64,000 nucleotides of DNA from Arcuatula senhousia (lineage: Eukaryota > Mollusca > Bivalvia > Mytilida > Mytilidae), in the NCBI GenBank assembly GCA_963971305.1, contig CAXARO010000254.1, positions 1 to 64,000 of the forward strand, in the 5' to 3' direction. A model generated the notes under the pieces. The model made no database searches, had not been told where the DNA came from, and saw only the letters and a program-made list of their open reading frames with translations. This document shows positions 11,115-22,559 of this stretch, piece after piece (positions within the stretch are counted from its first letter, which is position 1; the number at the start of each line of letters is the position of its first letter). The position numbers and the translations under genes are program-made.

Positions 11115-11156
11115 TACGTTAAGCGGAACTCCAATTTTGTATTTTGTATGACTAGA

Positions 11157-11162
11157 ATAAAG
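11157..11162 (+). terminator. Polyadenylation signal of the TLR gene
   Basis: AATAAA lies 42 nt after the TLR stop codon, in AT-rich sequence. This is a plausible short 3' UTR. Confidence 0.6.
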
Positions 11163-11195
11163 TATAAACGAACAAAACATATTTGTATTTTTGAA

Positions 11196-11290
11196 AGAAG
11201 CAGAGGTACCAATGGGATATCCGAAAAAGTCCGAAAGGGCAGAAACAAAACCAGTAAACACCAACAAGAACGGGACAAAAACAGACAACA
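11196..11290 (+). repeat. Repeat R (P1 terminal repeat), copy 1
   Basis: Contains the family phrases AGAGGTACCAATGGGATATC, GTCCGAAAGGGCA and ACCAGTAAACACCAACAAG. It is truncated at its 3' side and lies to the left of a minus-strand P1 fragment. Confidence 0.65.
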
Positions 11291-11394
11291 TGTAAAGCAT
11301 GGAAACACAAAATACTGAATATCAACCATTATAGAATGCTGTCCAATATTTACCCAGTAACTCCCAAAAATAATGAAGAAAGTATCTTGCAGCA

Positions 11395-11845
11395 TTATCC
11401 TAAGTGAATTCTAGTTTTTTCTTCTGTAAATTTGTTCTTTTTCTTAGACTCATTGATGACAAAGTAAGTCTTGGTATAATCGACTACAAGATATTTGTAC
11501 CTGCGTTTTCCATTCTTTTTTTTTAAAGCTGCGTTTAATCAGCTGTGCCAATCGCGATTTCAGTTGTTCATGTGGAATAGAAGTGTAAAATGTGGACAAA
11601 TCGAAAGTTTTGATGCTGTTACAAGATGAAACTGATTTAGAGTTAAGAATCTCCATCAGTTATTTCGAATTCTTCAGGATTAACATTTGATTGACACCAT
11701 TTTTAGAATAACAGCAATCGTAATAATTCTTGAGGCCGGATTTTATTGCCGTAAGTATTGAAGTCAATAGATGTTTTCTTCAATTCTTTTTGAAAAAGCT
11801 GCGTTTAATCAGCTATGCCAATCGCTTTTTTTGTTGTACTAACTT
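11395..11845 (-). pseudogene. Penelope-like P1 fragment (copy b)
   Basis: On the minus strand 11656-11450 reads SKSVSSCNSIKTFDLSTFYT, then IPHEQLKSRLAQLIKRSF, the RT fingers region. A partial second copy of the AAGCTGCGTTTAATCAGCT block lies at 11790-11835, so the end is locally duplicated. The fragment separates the intact TLR from a TLR 3' fragment. Confidence 0.7.
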
Positions 11846-11847
11846 TT

Positions 11848-11965
11848 TTATGTCGATACGTATCATTTATAATCAAACTATGACTGTTATTTGGATGTGA
11901 TATGGAAAAAGCTACAAATTTGGACATGTGATGTTTGTCTTATGAGAATAGAAGATAAATGTAGA
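11848..11965 (+). pseudogene. Toll-like receptor 3' fragment, decayed
   Basis: Aligns with the last 115 bp or so of the TLR coding exon. The phrase GTGATATGGAAAAAGCTACA is identical to the intact gene, followed by TTTGGAC(A/G)TGTGATG and the SYEN-equivalent codons. A three-base gap and substitutions break it, and nothing upstream of it is TLR-like. It is probably the tail of another lost tandem copy. Confidence 0.8.
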
Positions 11966-12611
11966 AAAAAAATGTTAAGTTAAACTTTCTTGCTCAGTGC
12001 AACTCACATTTTTTTTTATCAATTGGACAAAGAATTAATAAACAGCGTATGTTCCTTCTATTGTTAAGTCAAAATGAATAAATATATCTTTCGAATCTTT
12101 TATTTTGAAAAAAAAAATATACTTATTATAATAGGTTAAGATTTTCGTCATTTACTTACCCGGCGCCTCCCTTACAATTATTTATCATTAAAAGTAAAAA
12201 CTTGAATCTTGAAGGGTAATCCTTCGTGTATTGATTTCAGTTTCAACACAAATGAGACCACGATTGTTAACATGGCTTCAAATCTAAAAAAAAATAATTT
12301 TAAAGTAAAGTTTCTATTATTCATAGATTGAAAAGTTTTGCATCCAAAATCCTCGAGCTAAATGGTTTCGTTCGGTTTGATGGGGGGGGGGGGGGGGTCA
12401 AGGATGCAAAATAATTCATTTATTGTGCGGTGATAGCTATGGACGGTATCATTATTAACCTTAGTTGGATGTATTTTTGTGGAAGTCAACGTAGGTCAGT
12501 GGCAGATAAAAAAATTCTGGAAATAGGGGGCCAACTGACTGGCCTAAGAATGCGTCCCAGGATCCACCTCTGTAGGTATCATTTGTGTACTGGGCTTACT
12601 TTGAAATAATG
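11966..12611. other. Intergenic; contains a 16-G run
   Basis: Nothing coding. There is an uninterrupted run of 16 G at 12382-12397. The rest is AT-rich unique-looking sequence. Confidence 0.5.
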
Positions 12612-13019
12612 TTTTAAGTAGTACTCCACCTAAGAATCATGCAAAATTTAAGAAAAGTGATTCATCGATAAAAAGGCTACAGTGGTTTATTTTTAACAAA
12701 AGATTATTCAAAGTATACAAAATAAGAAATAAATAACAATTTGCTCATAACTGTCTGGTCCTGGGAGAAATCTTGCCATTTTGTCACAATGGTTTCTATT
12801 GAAATTATTGACAGTTTTAAGAGTTATCTCCCTTTCTTACAATTTTCCAATGCATTCTATATATTTTTTTTCTCTCAGGACCAACGCCTGTTTGGAAAAA
12901 GAGTACAAAATATCGAATCAGGGTGCTAATAGGAGTAACATATCAAAAATAAAGTGGTGTAGGCTTTCCACCCATGAATCGCTTTTTGTATGATTCTTAT
13001 AAAAAGTGGTACTTTAAAA
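12612..13019. mobile_element. Inverted-repeat element (MITE-like)
   Basis: About 90 bp at the left end (from TTTTAAGTAGTAC through AAGAATCATG, GATTCAT and GGCTACAGTGGTTTATTTTT) reappears inverted at 12945-13019, with small gaps. The centre is about 230 bp and non-coding. The ends are AT-rich, so the target-site duplication is unclear. The short frames inside are not conserved protein. Confidence 0.65.
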
Positions 13020-14345
13020 TTTGTATATTCTGTTGTATTGTATGTCCTGAAAGTCTGTATTTGTGAAGGCTATTAAACCTTGTTTTTAAGCCTATTACAG
13101 ATTCAATTACAATTGAACCTTTATGTCGCTATGAAAAAGTGAAGCTATCTGATTTTTTTTTCAACACTTTGCTTTCTCTCCACCATGTCAATTTTATTTC
13201 TCTGTTACCTGTATACAAATCTTTCCTCCGTTTTCTTCTTCTTACTTTTATGAATTTAGTTACTCATGTTGACTTTTTGCTGTTTCCTTTATTTAACAAT
13301 AGATTCCAAAAGATATACACCGCACCTTACAACCGAATTTTTGAAAGCTTTCCGACACAGTAAATGAACTCACAACAAACAAATAACGCATAGAGACAAA
13401 CGTTAATATGTTGAAATTTTGTTTTGACGATGTTTGTTTGTATGAAACGTTATTCAATTGAAAATGGATTTTTGAAGGAAAAATACTTTTATTAAAGTTT
13501 TATCTCAACTTAATAGGAGCTCATTTAAAGTGTCGTCATGAATTTTACATAAAATATTAAATGGATCGTACGGTGTGAATCATCAAACTTATTTATACAT
13601 GTATGTGATTATTTCAAAGGACACTGACTTTTTGAATAACCACAAAGTGTTTAACTTTTTAGAGCATTTCATTTCTTGGTGCGATGAACACACATTTCTT
13701 TTTATTTTCACTTGTCTTCGTTAAAAAAATATACCAAATGCATCTTCCATGTTTTTCTCTGTAATGACTAGAGCGAATAATTACGTTTCGAAAAGTTCTT
13801 TTTAATACAGGTTATTTTATATTATATTTTATATTTAAAAGTGTGATCATAAATCAGGTGCCCTGATCGTATTCAGGATTTTTACGGAAATGATACCTGA
13901 AGAAAAAGTTAAGTGAAGCCAGTTTTAAAGCAAAATCAATATTTTTGTAATAAAACTGTATGCAAAAGGGTATTATAAAAACTTTTGTTTTACTTTAAAG
14001 AGAAATATATTTTTTCCACAAACTACAAGCATAACATGTTAATTTCTCAAAACCTTTAGTTATGAACCTAGTTTAAAGTACTGTAAATTCATTATTTTTC
14101 TTTCAGTATCATTTTTTGCAGTTTTCGTGGATGGGGTTGATTCACGAAATGTTGTGTCCCACAAAAAGGAAATTTAACACTACTTTATATGCACTAAACA
14201 TAACCACGAATTTGCAGTTCTTAAGCAATCCACGAAAATGGATACTAACGACAATAAATGAATCCAAAGTATTCGTTTTTTTTTATATGAGATGGTCCAA
14301 ACTCACACTCATTTATAAGATCATTACCTCTTGATTTCAAATTTC
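13020..14345. other. Intergenic, nothing recognised
   Basis: AT-rich. Short frames (for example 13139-13363 and 14116-14334) have biased composition and no recognisable domain. Confidence 0.4.
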
Positions 14346-14645
14346 GTGTGACCACACCAGCTATGCCGATTGGGTAGTGTTTTGTTTGTCGAACTACGAA
14401 AACCAAGGTTTTTTTATCCTTGTCAGGGGTAAAAATTTCATGAACCAATTTTCCAACACTCTTATGACGCCATTAGCGAGGATGATTCCAATAAACAACG
14501 CTAGTGTGTCGGAAATGTTCCGTGTATGGGGAGAGCACTACCAAATGCACATTAAAGAGTTCGATAAGAATAGGCTAAATGAAACCGCTTCAAAAACCAC
14601 AAGTAGATAGGAAATCACATATCCATCAAGCTTGTTTCCCAATAA
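14346..14645 (+). mobile_element. tRNA-derived SINE, old copy
   Basis: Aligns along its length with the SINE at 24010-24330: GCCGATTGGGTAGTG (A-box region), AAATTTCATGAACCAATTTT, GAGTTCGATAAGAATAGGCT and the tail GCTTGTTTCCCAAT. The B box is eroded. Confidence 0.65.
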
Positions 14646-15639
14646 CTAAATTGATATTCGATTTTTTTAATGTCGTTTTATTTTTCACAGTTTTGAACTT
14701 TTGATCTTTATCTTAAAAAAAACTACTTAACTCGATTCTAAACACCATTTTTTCGCCGTTACTTAACCATTTCTATTTCTTGTTTGAATCTTGTTTCTTT
14801 TCTGTAAGTACGAGATTATTACATAGTTCAGCATGATCACTTCTTGGCGAAATTTGGTTTAAATTTCAATTTCCAAAATATTTTAAGTTTTTTCAGCTCA
14901 CTGGACCATAAGGATCCGTCATGTTTTCTTCAAAGATATTCTTTTTTTAAACCACTGAAGGAATTGATTTTAAACTTCGTACATTTGTTATTTGGATATC
15001 CTCTACCACGTTTGTGAAATTAATGCACGTCGACTTATATACATAGCTACTATTGCTCAAAAAAGAAAAAGGTGGTAGTGTTTTGGATTATAGCTTGAAA
15101 TATATAAGCGGTAAAGAAAATCTGAAGCAATCTTTCCTCATCAGCAAAATTTTCCATTCAGTCGAATTTGTGGGAAGACATCTTATATGAGTTATAAACT
15201 GACAATTATAAGTACTTTATCTTGAAAATCTACATAAATGATTTCGAGGTCAAAATTATAATCCTAATTCTTTTAATTTTTTTTACAGGTAACTTAAACG
15301 TGTATTCTTTGGTGTAATGATTATTTTTAGATCGAGTCTGAATGGTGAAGCTTAATCGCAAGCGCCAAATGTGAATAATTTTGTATGTTTTGGTGTATAT
15401 GTAGTTCATTATCATGTATATTTTGTATACTGATTTGTAAGGCCATATAAACAGAGCATAAAAATACTTGTTTTGGTACCTAGCCATCCAAACATTTATA
15501 ATAAGATACGTATTTCACACTACATTGTGTAGTATAGGTATTACTCTATTTCATCAATTCTACATATTTCTCCAAAATATCTTATTAAGATTGTTACCCC
15601 ATTAATCAAGTTTATAGTATCTTTGATTTCCATATTGGC
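14646..15639. other. Intergenic, nothing recognised
   Basis: AT-rich with stops in all frames. No repeat family from elsewhere in the window was noticed. Confidence 0.4.
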
Positions 15640-16210
15640 AACATTTTGGCTCAGATAGAGGAGATATTTTCCAACAGGATGTTTGCAATCCAATGGGCAT
15701 ACACTTTGCCCCTCTCCTGGTCGACTCTGTTCTTCCCCCTTCGGGACTGAATTGTCTTCAGGAACTCATAAAGAGCAAAAAGATAAAAGAAGCTTGTCCT
15801 TTAATCTCACTCTCAGATTTTTTGATGATGATTTCCATGTAAACAACGCTTCGTTTTGGTAGATGGATTCCTTCCATTCATCTTCTAGAGTTAGAGATTT
15901 TGCATTTGCATCTAGACTTTGGCCGGGGAGGTCATCCCATTAAAAAAAATCTGAAAATGAAGATGTGACTTTAATTTTCAATTACAAATTTTCCTAACAT
16001 AGAAAATGACACATCTACTTCACGTGCAAACGGTGTTTATAATATCACAACTTATTCAACATGAAAAGGCTAGTAAACTTCAGATTTTTTTTCAGACACC
16101 GCCGTCTGGAGAAAAATATGTTTCATACGACCCCAACAAAAGTGTTTCCTTTGCAATCAGCCACTGATAAAAAAAATCAGTTATGTTAAACAAAATGGTT
16201 AATGGTTGTT
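15640..16210 (+). pseudogene. Penelope-like P2 RT fragment (copy a)
   Basis: Decayed reverse transcriptase in shifting frames. NPMGIHFAPLLVDS corresponds to the IPMGTNCAPLLADLF block, and LISLSDFLMM to the FNLTFRYIDD catalytic block. GRWIPSIHLLELEI corresponds to the SIYPxELEIKDT block. A related, fuller copy is at 19165-20000. Stops and frameshifts are frequent. Confidence 0.6.
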
Positions 16211-16254
16211 TTGATTAGTGTTGAGTCGGTTGTTGTTCAGAAATGTACCTAAAT

Positions 16255-16440
16255 ATACCCGGTTTTTGTAAAGGCCGAGCTGTGTTTTGTACATTTGTAT
16301 GACCATTTGACCCTAGAATAGCAATGGAAAAAAGGCTTGGTGTTTCAGCTGTTTAATCCACCATGTATGAACAAAGTCAGAACAATTGCAATATTCAATT
16401 CAATATTTTCGGTATGTCTTCCGTCTTTTGTCTTTGAAAA
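16255..16440 (+). repeat. Repeat E (copy 2), P2 3' tail
   Basis: Eroded version of the 33865-34075 block: CTAGAATAGCAATGGAAAAA, CCACCATGTATGAACAAAGT and TCGGTATGTCTTCC. It follows decayed P2 RT at the spacing seen in the other copies. Confidence 0.55.
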
Positions 16441-16699
16441 AAAAAATATAACTGGCAAATACACCATCCTACTCCTTCAAGCTTAACAGTAAACCGATGA
16501 AAAAGCATTTGAATTACTATCTGTTAAGTGACAAATATACGTAAGAGAACAAAGACATAAAATATAAACTTTACTAGTGTATTTTGTGTGAATATGAATG
16601 GTAGTTTTTATGCTGAAATCAAATTAGATAGAAAAAAAGATTCAAATAGACAAACTAGACAAAATATAACAAAAAATCATCATAACAAAACAAACCATA
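16441..16699. other. Intergenic, nothing recognised
   Basis: Simple A-rich and CA-rich stretches leading into repeat R. Confidence 0.4.
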
Positions 16700-16907
16700 C
16701 AGCAACAACAACAAAAACACAAACACACACATAACAACAAAACCGCATTCAGCAACGTGAACTCAAGTCGAAACAAGAGTGAACTCGGGTGCTCCGGAAG
16801 AGTAAGCAGTTTTTGCTTGCTATAGCACACCCGTAACGTTGCAAAATATCGATTTAGTGTTGGTCAAATCCGGGAAGGACGACATTACCAAATTCTATGT
16901 CAAACCA
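16700..16907 (+). repeat. Repeat R copy 2 plus P1 leader, inverted to the adjoining P1
   Basis: R phrases GTGCTCCGGAAGAGTAAGCA and TGCTTGCTATAGCACACCCG run on the plus strand into GGTCAAATCCGGGAAGGACG, the start of the P1 leader. The sequence then switches near 16907 to the 3' end of the minus-strand P1 copy c. The element therefore ends in an inverted copy of its own 5' end. Confidence 0.65.
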
Positions 16908-18960
16908 ACATCTGTGCTCATCTGAAAGATGGAAATTCCGTATTTGTATACAAGCACATTATGACTTCCGTAAAATTTCTTGAGTGATGACAACAACCTG
17001 GATGCAACGTACATCTGTATTAACAATTTGTTTGTCAGCCGAGTAGTTCTATCAAGGAAGTCGTTATAATCCCCAATGCTCTTGAATAACGAATCAATTG
17101 TGATACGTAAACTTCATATGCTAGAGCAGATTGAGTGTTGCTACACAGAAAGGGGAAGCTGACTATTGGAAAGTTGAAGTCATCACGTTTGTCATAGAGC
17201 TTAGTACAAAGTTTTTCCAGTGTGTCAATTTCGAAAAAAAGATCCAAATATGAAGCGGACTACCTGGAATCTGTAGTGTCCTTTATCTCAAGTTCCTTCG
17301 TATATATGAGATGTAAATTACGAAAGACCGATAGTGCCATTGGTTCTGTCACATTTCACGATTGATGAGAGAAATTGCTCACTTCCGAGTTGACATTTCG
17401 CACTTCCAAGTTGACATTTCTCAGTTCTTAGTTGACATTTCTCAGTTCCAAGTTGACATTTTTCAGTTCCAACTTGACATTTCTCAGTTCAAAGTTGACA
17501 TTTCTCAGTTCCAAGTTGACATTTCTATATTCCAACTTGAAACTGAGAAATGACAACTTGGAACTGAGAAATGTTAACTTGGAAATGAGAAAAATTATCG
17601 CATCAATAGAGAAATGTGCCAGAACCGATGGCACTACCGGTCTTTCGTAGTAAATAGTCGCCAAATCGAGGATTGTTTAGTGAAAGGACATTATCAATAT
17701 AACGAAATGAGAGATTGAAGGATAAAGCAAGTCTGCGGTCATTTTTGTCTAGAAATGATTGTAAGAAGTCCGCTTCATATGAATGAAGAAATAAATCGGC
17801 AAGCAATGGTGCACGATTTGTGCCTATTGGGATACCTATTGCCTGACGAAAAACACATCCACCAAAGTGTACAAATATGTTATCGATCAGAAAGTTGACC
17901 ATTTCTATTATTTGATCTTCTGTAAATTTGTTTCTCTTACTAGACTCTTCGATGACAAAATAAGACTTTTTATAACCGACTACCAAATACTTAATCAACT
18001 GTGCGAAACGAAATCTTAATTTTAAATGTGGAATTGAAATATATAATGTAGAGAAATCAAAAGTTTTAATGTTTTTACAAGATGAAAATGACTTCGAAAG
18101 GCGAATTTCCAATTAGTTCTTTAGAATATTTGAGAATCCACATTTGATTGACGCTATTTCTGTAGTAACAACAATCGAACTACTTTTGAAGGTTTTATTT
18201 TATTGCCGTCAATATTGATGTTAACAAAACTGAAAGAGGTTTAATTGTACATTTGGATGACCCAGCAAAAAAATGTTGCTTATATGGAGTTCTATGTAAC
18301 TTCGGAATCCAATACAAGGACGGAACGTCATCGTTCTTTTTGTCAACAAAAATGCCAAAGGTAGAAATGACATAATTACGATCGTTGATTATTTCCTCCC
18401 TTGACAGTGTTGTTGCTGTATATGTGGTGCTTTTGCTGGTACAACCAACCCCTAATTCAGCTATTAAACAACCAATATAATGTTTTTTTTTGGAAACGAA
18501 AATGATGTTGTTAGGCGTTTTATCAGCAGGTACAACAACATATTTGTTATGTAAGGTGGACAATGTCTTCGGAACATCAGGGTTGTTGCTAATGGTGCTC
18601 ATCGAGCCTTTCAAAAAATATCAATCATTTAAAAAACCAACGACATCACAGACTTTACCCACTCAGAAAGAACATCGCTTTTTTCCTGTTCTTTGTTGGC
18701 CCATTTTCTGGCATAGTCTTCAACTGAACCCATATTTTTTTTTGAAATTATGGTTACAATTAATTGCTCTAGTAAAATATGATATTTTGGCAAGGTCTTA
18801 TTTTTCCCAGTGTTTATGAAATTTTTTAAGTGTTGCTGTTTTCTCTCAAAAAAATTTACGGAAGAAACAGTGCATTCGTAGACAAATATGAGGTCATGTG
18901 TTGGTTTGTCGAAGAATATTGTTTTGTTTTCCTTTACCGGATTTGACACACTGAATCGGA
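16908..18960 (-). pseudogene. Penelope-like P1, near full length (copy c)
   Basis: Minus-strand blocks in order: 18949-18629 N-terminal region (NPVKENKTIFFDKPTHDL); 18614-18195 (VVVPADKTPNNIIFVSKKK, then SLYWIPKLH and AGSSKCT); 18112-17650 RT (TFDFSTLYISIPH, IPIGTNRAPLLADLFLHSYE, LSFNLSFRYIDNVLS); after a 331-bp insertion, 17247-17035 (LCTKLYDKRDDFNFPIV, then VSQLIRYSRA). The catalytic YIDD reads YIDN, which would be inactivating. Frameshifts join the blocks. This copy gives the element order used to place the other fragments. It is flanked by repeat R, inverted at its 3' side. Confidence 0.75.
17319..17649. mobile_element. 331-bp inverted-repeat element with palindromic 21-bp array, inserted in P1
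   Basis: The terminal inverted repeats are about 38-40 bp (left TACGAAAGACCGATAGTGCC, right its near complement). Both ends abut GTAAAT (17313-17318 and 17650-17655), a 6-bp target-site duplication. Removing the element and one GTAAAT restores P1 sequence that matches the uninterrupted copy at 25741-25780. Inside, 21-bp units of the form AGTTGACATTTCTCAGTTCC repeat about seven times and then reverse, so the RNA or single strand could fold into one long hairpin. It has no coding capacity; the frames there follow the 21-bp period. Confidence 0.85.
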
Positions 18961-18969
18961 AATTAGCAG

Positions 18970-19164
18970 TACGACGAGTGTGCTATAGAAGCAGGAACTG
19001 CTTACTCTTCCGGAGCACCTGTGTTCTATCATGTTACGACTTGAGTGCGCGTTGTTGATTTTCGTGTGCTTGATTTTTGTTTTGTGTTTTTGTTTGTATT
19101 TACCGGTGTTCCATTGCCCTTCGGTCTTTTGACACTCGAATATCCCATTGGTGCCTCCTTGCTT
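18970..19164 (-). repeat. Repeat R copy 3, at the 5' end of P1 copy c
   Basis: Minus-strand R phrases: GGCACCAATGGGATATTCGA, GTGCTCCGGAAGAGTAAGCA and CTATAGCACACTCGTCG. It lies directly upstream of the P1 N-terminal block, in the same orientation. Confidence 0.7.
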
Positions 19165-20000
19165 CTATCAGTATCAATTTACCACACGAAAAACTTAAGT
19201 GTCGCCTGAAAAAAAATGAAAAGGGTTTTTCGAATTCAAGGAACTTTGTTGTTTTAGGTTATAATTCTACATTTTTTTTAGGAACATCTTATAAAGAAAA
19301 TATTTGTTACACTTTGGATCAAGTTAGCAGTATGCTTGATTTCCTTATTGACAACATATTTGTCAAATTTTGAGGATATATTTTCCAGCAACAGTTCGGC
19401 ATTCCAATGGGCACAAATTCCTTGCCTCGCCGACTGAATTTCTAAAGGAACTCTTAACGAACAATAGATTAAAGAGGCAGGGTCCTTTAATCTCACTTTC
19501 AGATATAATGATAACGTCCTCACTGTCAACAATTCTTCGTTTGGAAGATGGATTCCTTCAATGTACCCTGCAGAGTTAGAGATTAAAAAAAACACCGAAT
19601 TCACTTGCTATTCATCATTCTTGGATCTACATCTCGAATTTACTGGGTGGTTATCTCAGTTAAAAAAATTAAGATTAAAAGGCCGATTTAAATTTTAAAT
19701 TTATTAATTTTCCTTACCTGGAAAGTAACATACCAACATCACCTGCGTAAGGTGTCCACATTTCACAACTTATTCGATATGCCAGGGCTTGTACACATTT
19801 TTCATATTTGTAATCCGACACTGCTTTCTCCGTACCCGACTATTAGACCAAGGTTATAAGAAAATACGTCTCTTACGATCTCTTAAAAAAATCTTTCTTC
19901 GTTATCAGCCACTGGTTGAAAAATTCAAAATCATGTTAGATGTAATGGTTAGTTTTTGCTTTGATAAGGTTTTTTTCTGGTTGTTGTACTGAGATGAAAA
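19165..20000 (+). pseudogene. Penelope-like P2 RT fragment (copy b)
   Basis: Frames give SINLPHEKLKCRL, then SSMLDFLIDNIFVKF, SFNLTFRYNDNVLTVNNSSF (YIDD decayed to YNDN), SMYPAELEIK, SSFLDLHLEF and the C-terminal LLDQGYKKIRLLRSLKKIFL. The block order matches P1, but the sequence is a separate family. Stops and frameshifts break it. Confidence 0.7.
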
Positions 20001-20009
20001 ACATAGAAT

Positions 20010-20200
20010 ACCTAATATGTCTTCCCAAACCTGTTGTGTTTTTGTAACTACCGGACCAAAAGATCGCAAAAGGAGAGGAGGTTTGGCGCGACATAAAACC
20101 TAATATAACCCACCATTTCTATGGAAATACCTGTACCAAGTCAGGACCATTGCTATGTTCATTTTTCCGGTATGTCTTCCTTGTTTTGTCTTGTTTTGTA
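20010..20200 (+). repeat. Repeat E (copy 3), P2 3' tail
   Basis: Follows P2 copy b directly: AGGAGGTTTGGCGCGACATA, ACCAAGTCAGGACCATTGCT and CCGGTATGTCTTCC. It links repeat E to P2 as its 3' end. Confidence 0.7.
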
Positions 20201-20895
20201 GACATTTGAGATTGATTCTCCAAGTTCAGTCATTTTGTAATTATTTTTATTTTCCTCTCTTGTGAAAAATTCTTTGGAAAAATCTTGGTTTCTCTTAATT
20301 TTGCCCAGAACTATCTTCTTTTGAACAACATTTATTTTACATATATAAATTGTACCTTTCGCATTTTTAGTGTATTTAAAATGCCCAATGGTTGGTATGA
20401 AAGCACAATAGTTCAGAAGTACCTGACATTATTTGGATACTAAATTCAAACACAACAGGAAAACATTGTTTTCGGAAAATGAAAAAAGAAAATGGAAAAT
20501 GGTAACATTTTTTCGATAATAAGGAAATTGGTCTGTTTCTAGTTCTGAATTTTAATTTAATGACGTTAGATATGATAAGACCAAAGCAAAATTTAATATT
20601 ACTTTTGTTGAAATCATATTTTAATATTTGTTTAAAGCATAATATCGCCATATTCTGTTTAAAAAACACCCGGTAAAGTACCCTTATCGTTCTACAATCA
20701 GTAAACAATCAAAACTACAGTTTTGATCTTTACTAAAATTTTAATAATATTTCTGTAATTATATAATCTTTCTAACAAAAAAATATAGCTAGTTCTTATT
20801 TTGTTTTTCTTTTCAGCAAAACTTTGTCCAGACCATAATTTATGTCTTTAGACATAGTCCGTAGATATTTGGTATGTAGGTAGGTCACTATTCAA
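20201..20895. other. Intergenic, nothing recognised
   Basis: AT-rich; no supported gene or repeat. Confidence 0.4.
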
Positions 20896-21010
20896 ATACA
20901 TACCATGGAAATTGAACATCAAAATGGTTCTGACTTGGTTCGGGTATCTTTAAAGAACCAGATTTTATGGCGCAAAACCTTCCTCTTCCATTGTGATTTT
21001 AGGATCCTGT
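20896..21010 (-). repeat. Repeat E (copy 4)
   Basis: Minus-strand match: AGGATCCTAAAATCACAATG, TGGCGC-like (GCGCCATAAAATC) and CCAAGTCAGAACCATTTTGA. Truncated on both sides. Confidence 0.6.
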
Positions 21011-21080
21011 TACACAAAACACAACACGGTAGTGTGACATAATAGGGATAAATAGGTGATCATCTCAGTACAACATATTT

Positions 21081-22525
21081 CTAATTGAAACAATCACGAA
21101 TCACTTCAACTGACATGATTTTGAATCAAATCAAATTAATGTCATCAAAATTTCTTTGAAGCTTAAGAACTCTTCTACGACCATAAGGATTGCGTATGTC
21201 GTTTAGAGTTAGTGAGATGATGACAATCTGACCGGGTTTTAAGATTATGCCGCCAATTAATTTTTCGCAATGCATGTACCAAGTCTAAACTATTTCAATC
21301 TTCAATATCGCAGATGTGTCTTTGTCCTAATTTGTTTTCCTGTACTTTTTTCAGTTTGGTAGTTGTATAACGACCTTTATTGAAATGATTGCTGCTTGTT
21401 TGTCGTGTATGTTTTGTATGTATGTCGGTTTGCTTTTTTAATGTTTGTGGCAACCGACTTTGTGTTGACCTTTCCGGTTTACGACATTCAAGTGCCTTGC
21501 TTCTTAGGTCTTTTCAAAATCATAAAAATAGTGAATATCAATTTCGAATTCAAAGAAAACATAACAGGGCAAAGACAAACTGGCCATATAAAAAATTGCA
21601 ATTGTCGTGACTCAACATTTCAAAAAAAGATTGGATTTAACAAATTGTTTGGATTTGGTAGCTTTACCACTTTGGATTCAAATAGAAAAAAAGCGTATAT
21701 GAATAATAGGGTAATACGTACAATTCTAAAAGAAACTTTTTTGTCCTACATGTATAAGATAATAACTAGAGTAAACGGTCATATCTGATTTTGGCTATTT
21801 TTCTAAAAAATACTCTTGACAGGAAACTTAAAGAAAATGTCAACATATTTTTTTAAAAGGGAAATTTAAATTCCTTGCGAAAATGAACTTTGACACTCGT
21901 TTAAAGTTTTAAAGTAAATACTGCTGTTTTCATGGTTGTTCATACATAATGAATTATATGTACACAAAGTCTGAACAACTTACACATAGTAATGCCAACA
22001 AAAAAAGAAAAACAATGTTATTACTATGCAAAGAATATATGACAAAAGATAAGAAGGAAATATTATAAAGTTTAACATATTTATAAAACTCATCGTGAAA
22101 AACGACAAGATCAAACGTAATATAGACAAAAACATTAGTATTGTAAATCTAAAAAAAACCAAAGCAATCATATGAAAGGACGGGCGTTCTAATATATGTT
22201 TAAACAATAGAGATTGTTTTTCGTAAAACGAAACCATGCAAGACAATACTTGAAACATGTTTGTATACCCATTGTATAAAACGTCAAGATTTAATGAAAA
22301 ATAGAATAAAACATTCTTATAAAAATCTAAAACTCAAAAGGACACACATAAGAGCGAGGGCGTTTCAATATATGTTCTAAAAACAATAAAAATTGTTTAT
22401 CATTTAAAAATATTAAAATATCAATATGTAAATCGGTGATGACTTGTTTTTTAACAGCATAAAATGGATTATTCAGTCTTAAGTGTTTTGACAATTATCT
22501 AGGTTACATGTGCTCAAAAGGGAAT
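21081..22525. repeat. 1.45-kb tandem duplication, unit 1
   Basis: From CTAATTGAAACAATCACGAA to GGTTACATGTGCTCAAAAG. Nearly identical to 22560-24000, with differences limited to scattered bases and a few short indels. The offset is 1479 bp. It contains a 115-codon frame (ATG at 21441) that resembles no protein I know. Confidence 0.9.
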
Positions 22526-22559
22526 TTACTACTGCAATGGCTGTTCACTTTTCAAACTG

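Noticed and set aside
13139..13363. Hydrophobic 74-codon frame
   Set aside because: Low-complexity Leu/Phe-rich translation of T-rich DNA; no start context, domain or neighbour support.
17362..17664. Overlapping open frames on both strands as repeat proteins
   Set aside because: They simply follow the 21-bp (7-codon) period of a non-coding element.
21396..21788. 130-codon open frame in duplication unit 1 (and its copy at 22875-23267) as a gene
   Set aside because: The first codon is TTG, there is no recognisable domain, and all four differences between copies change amino acids.
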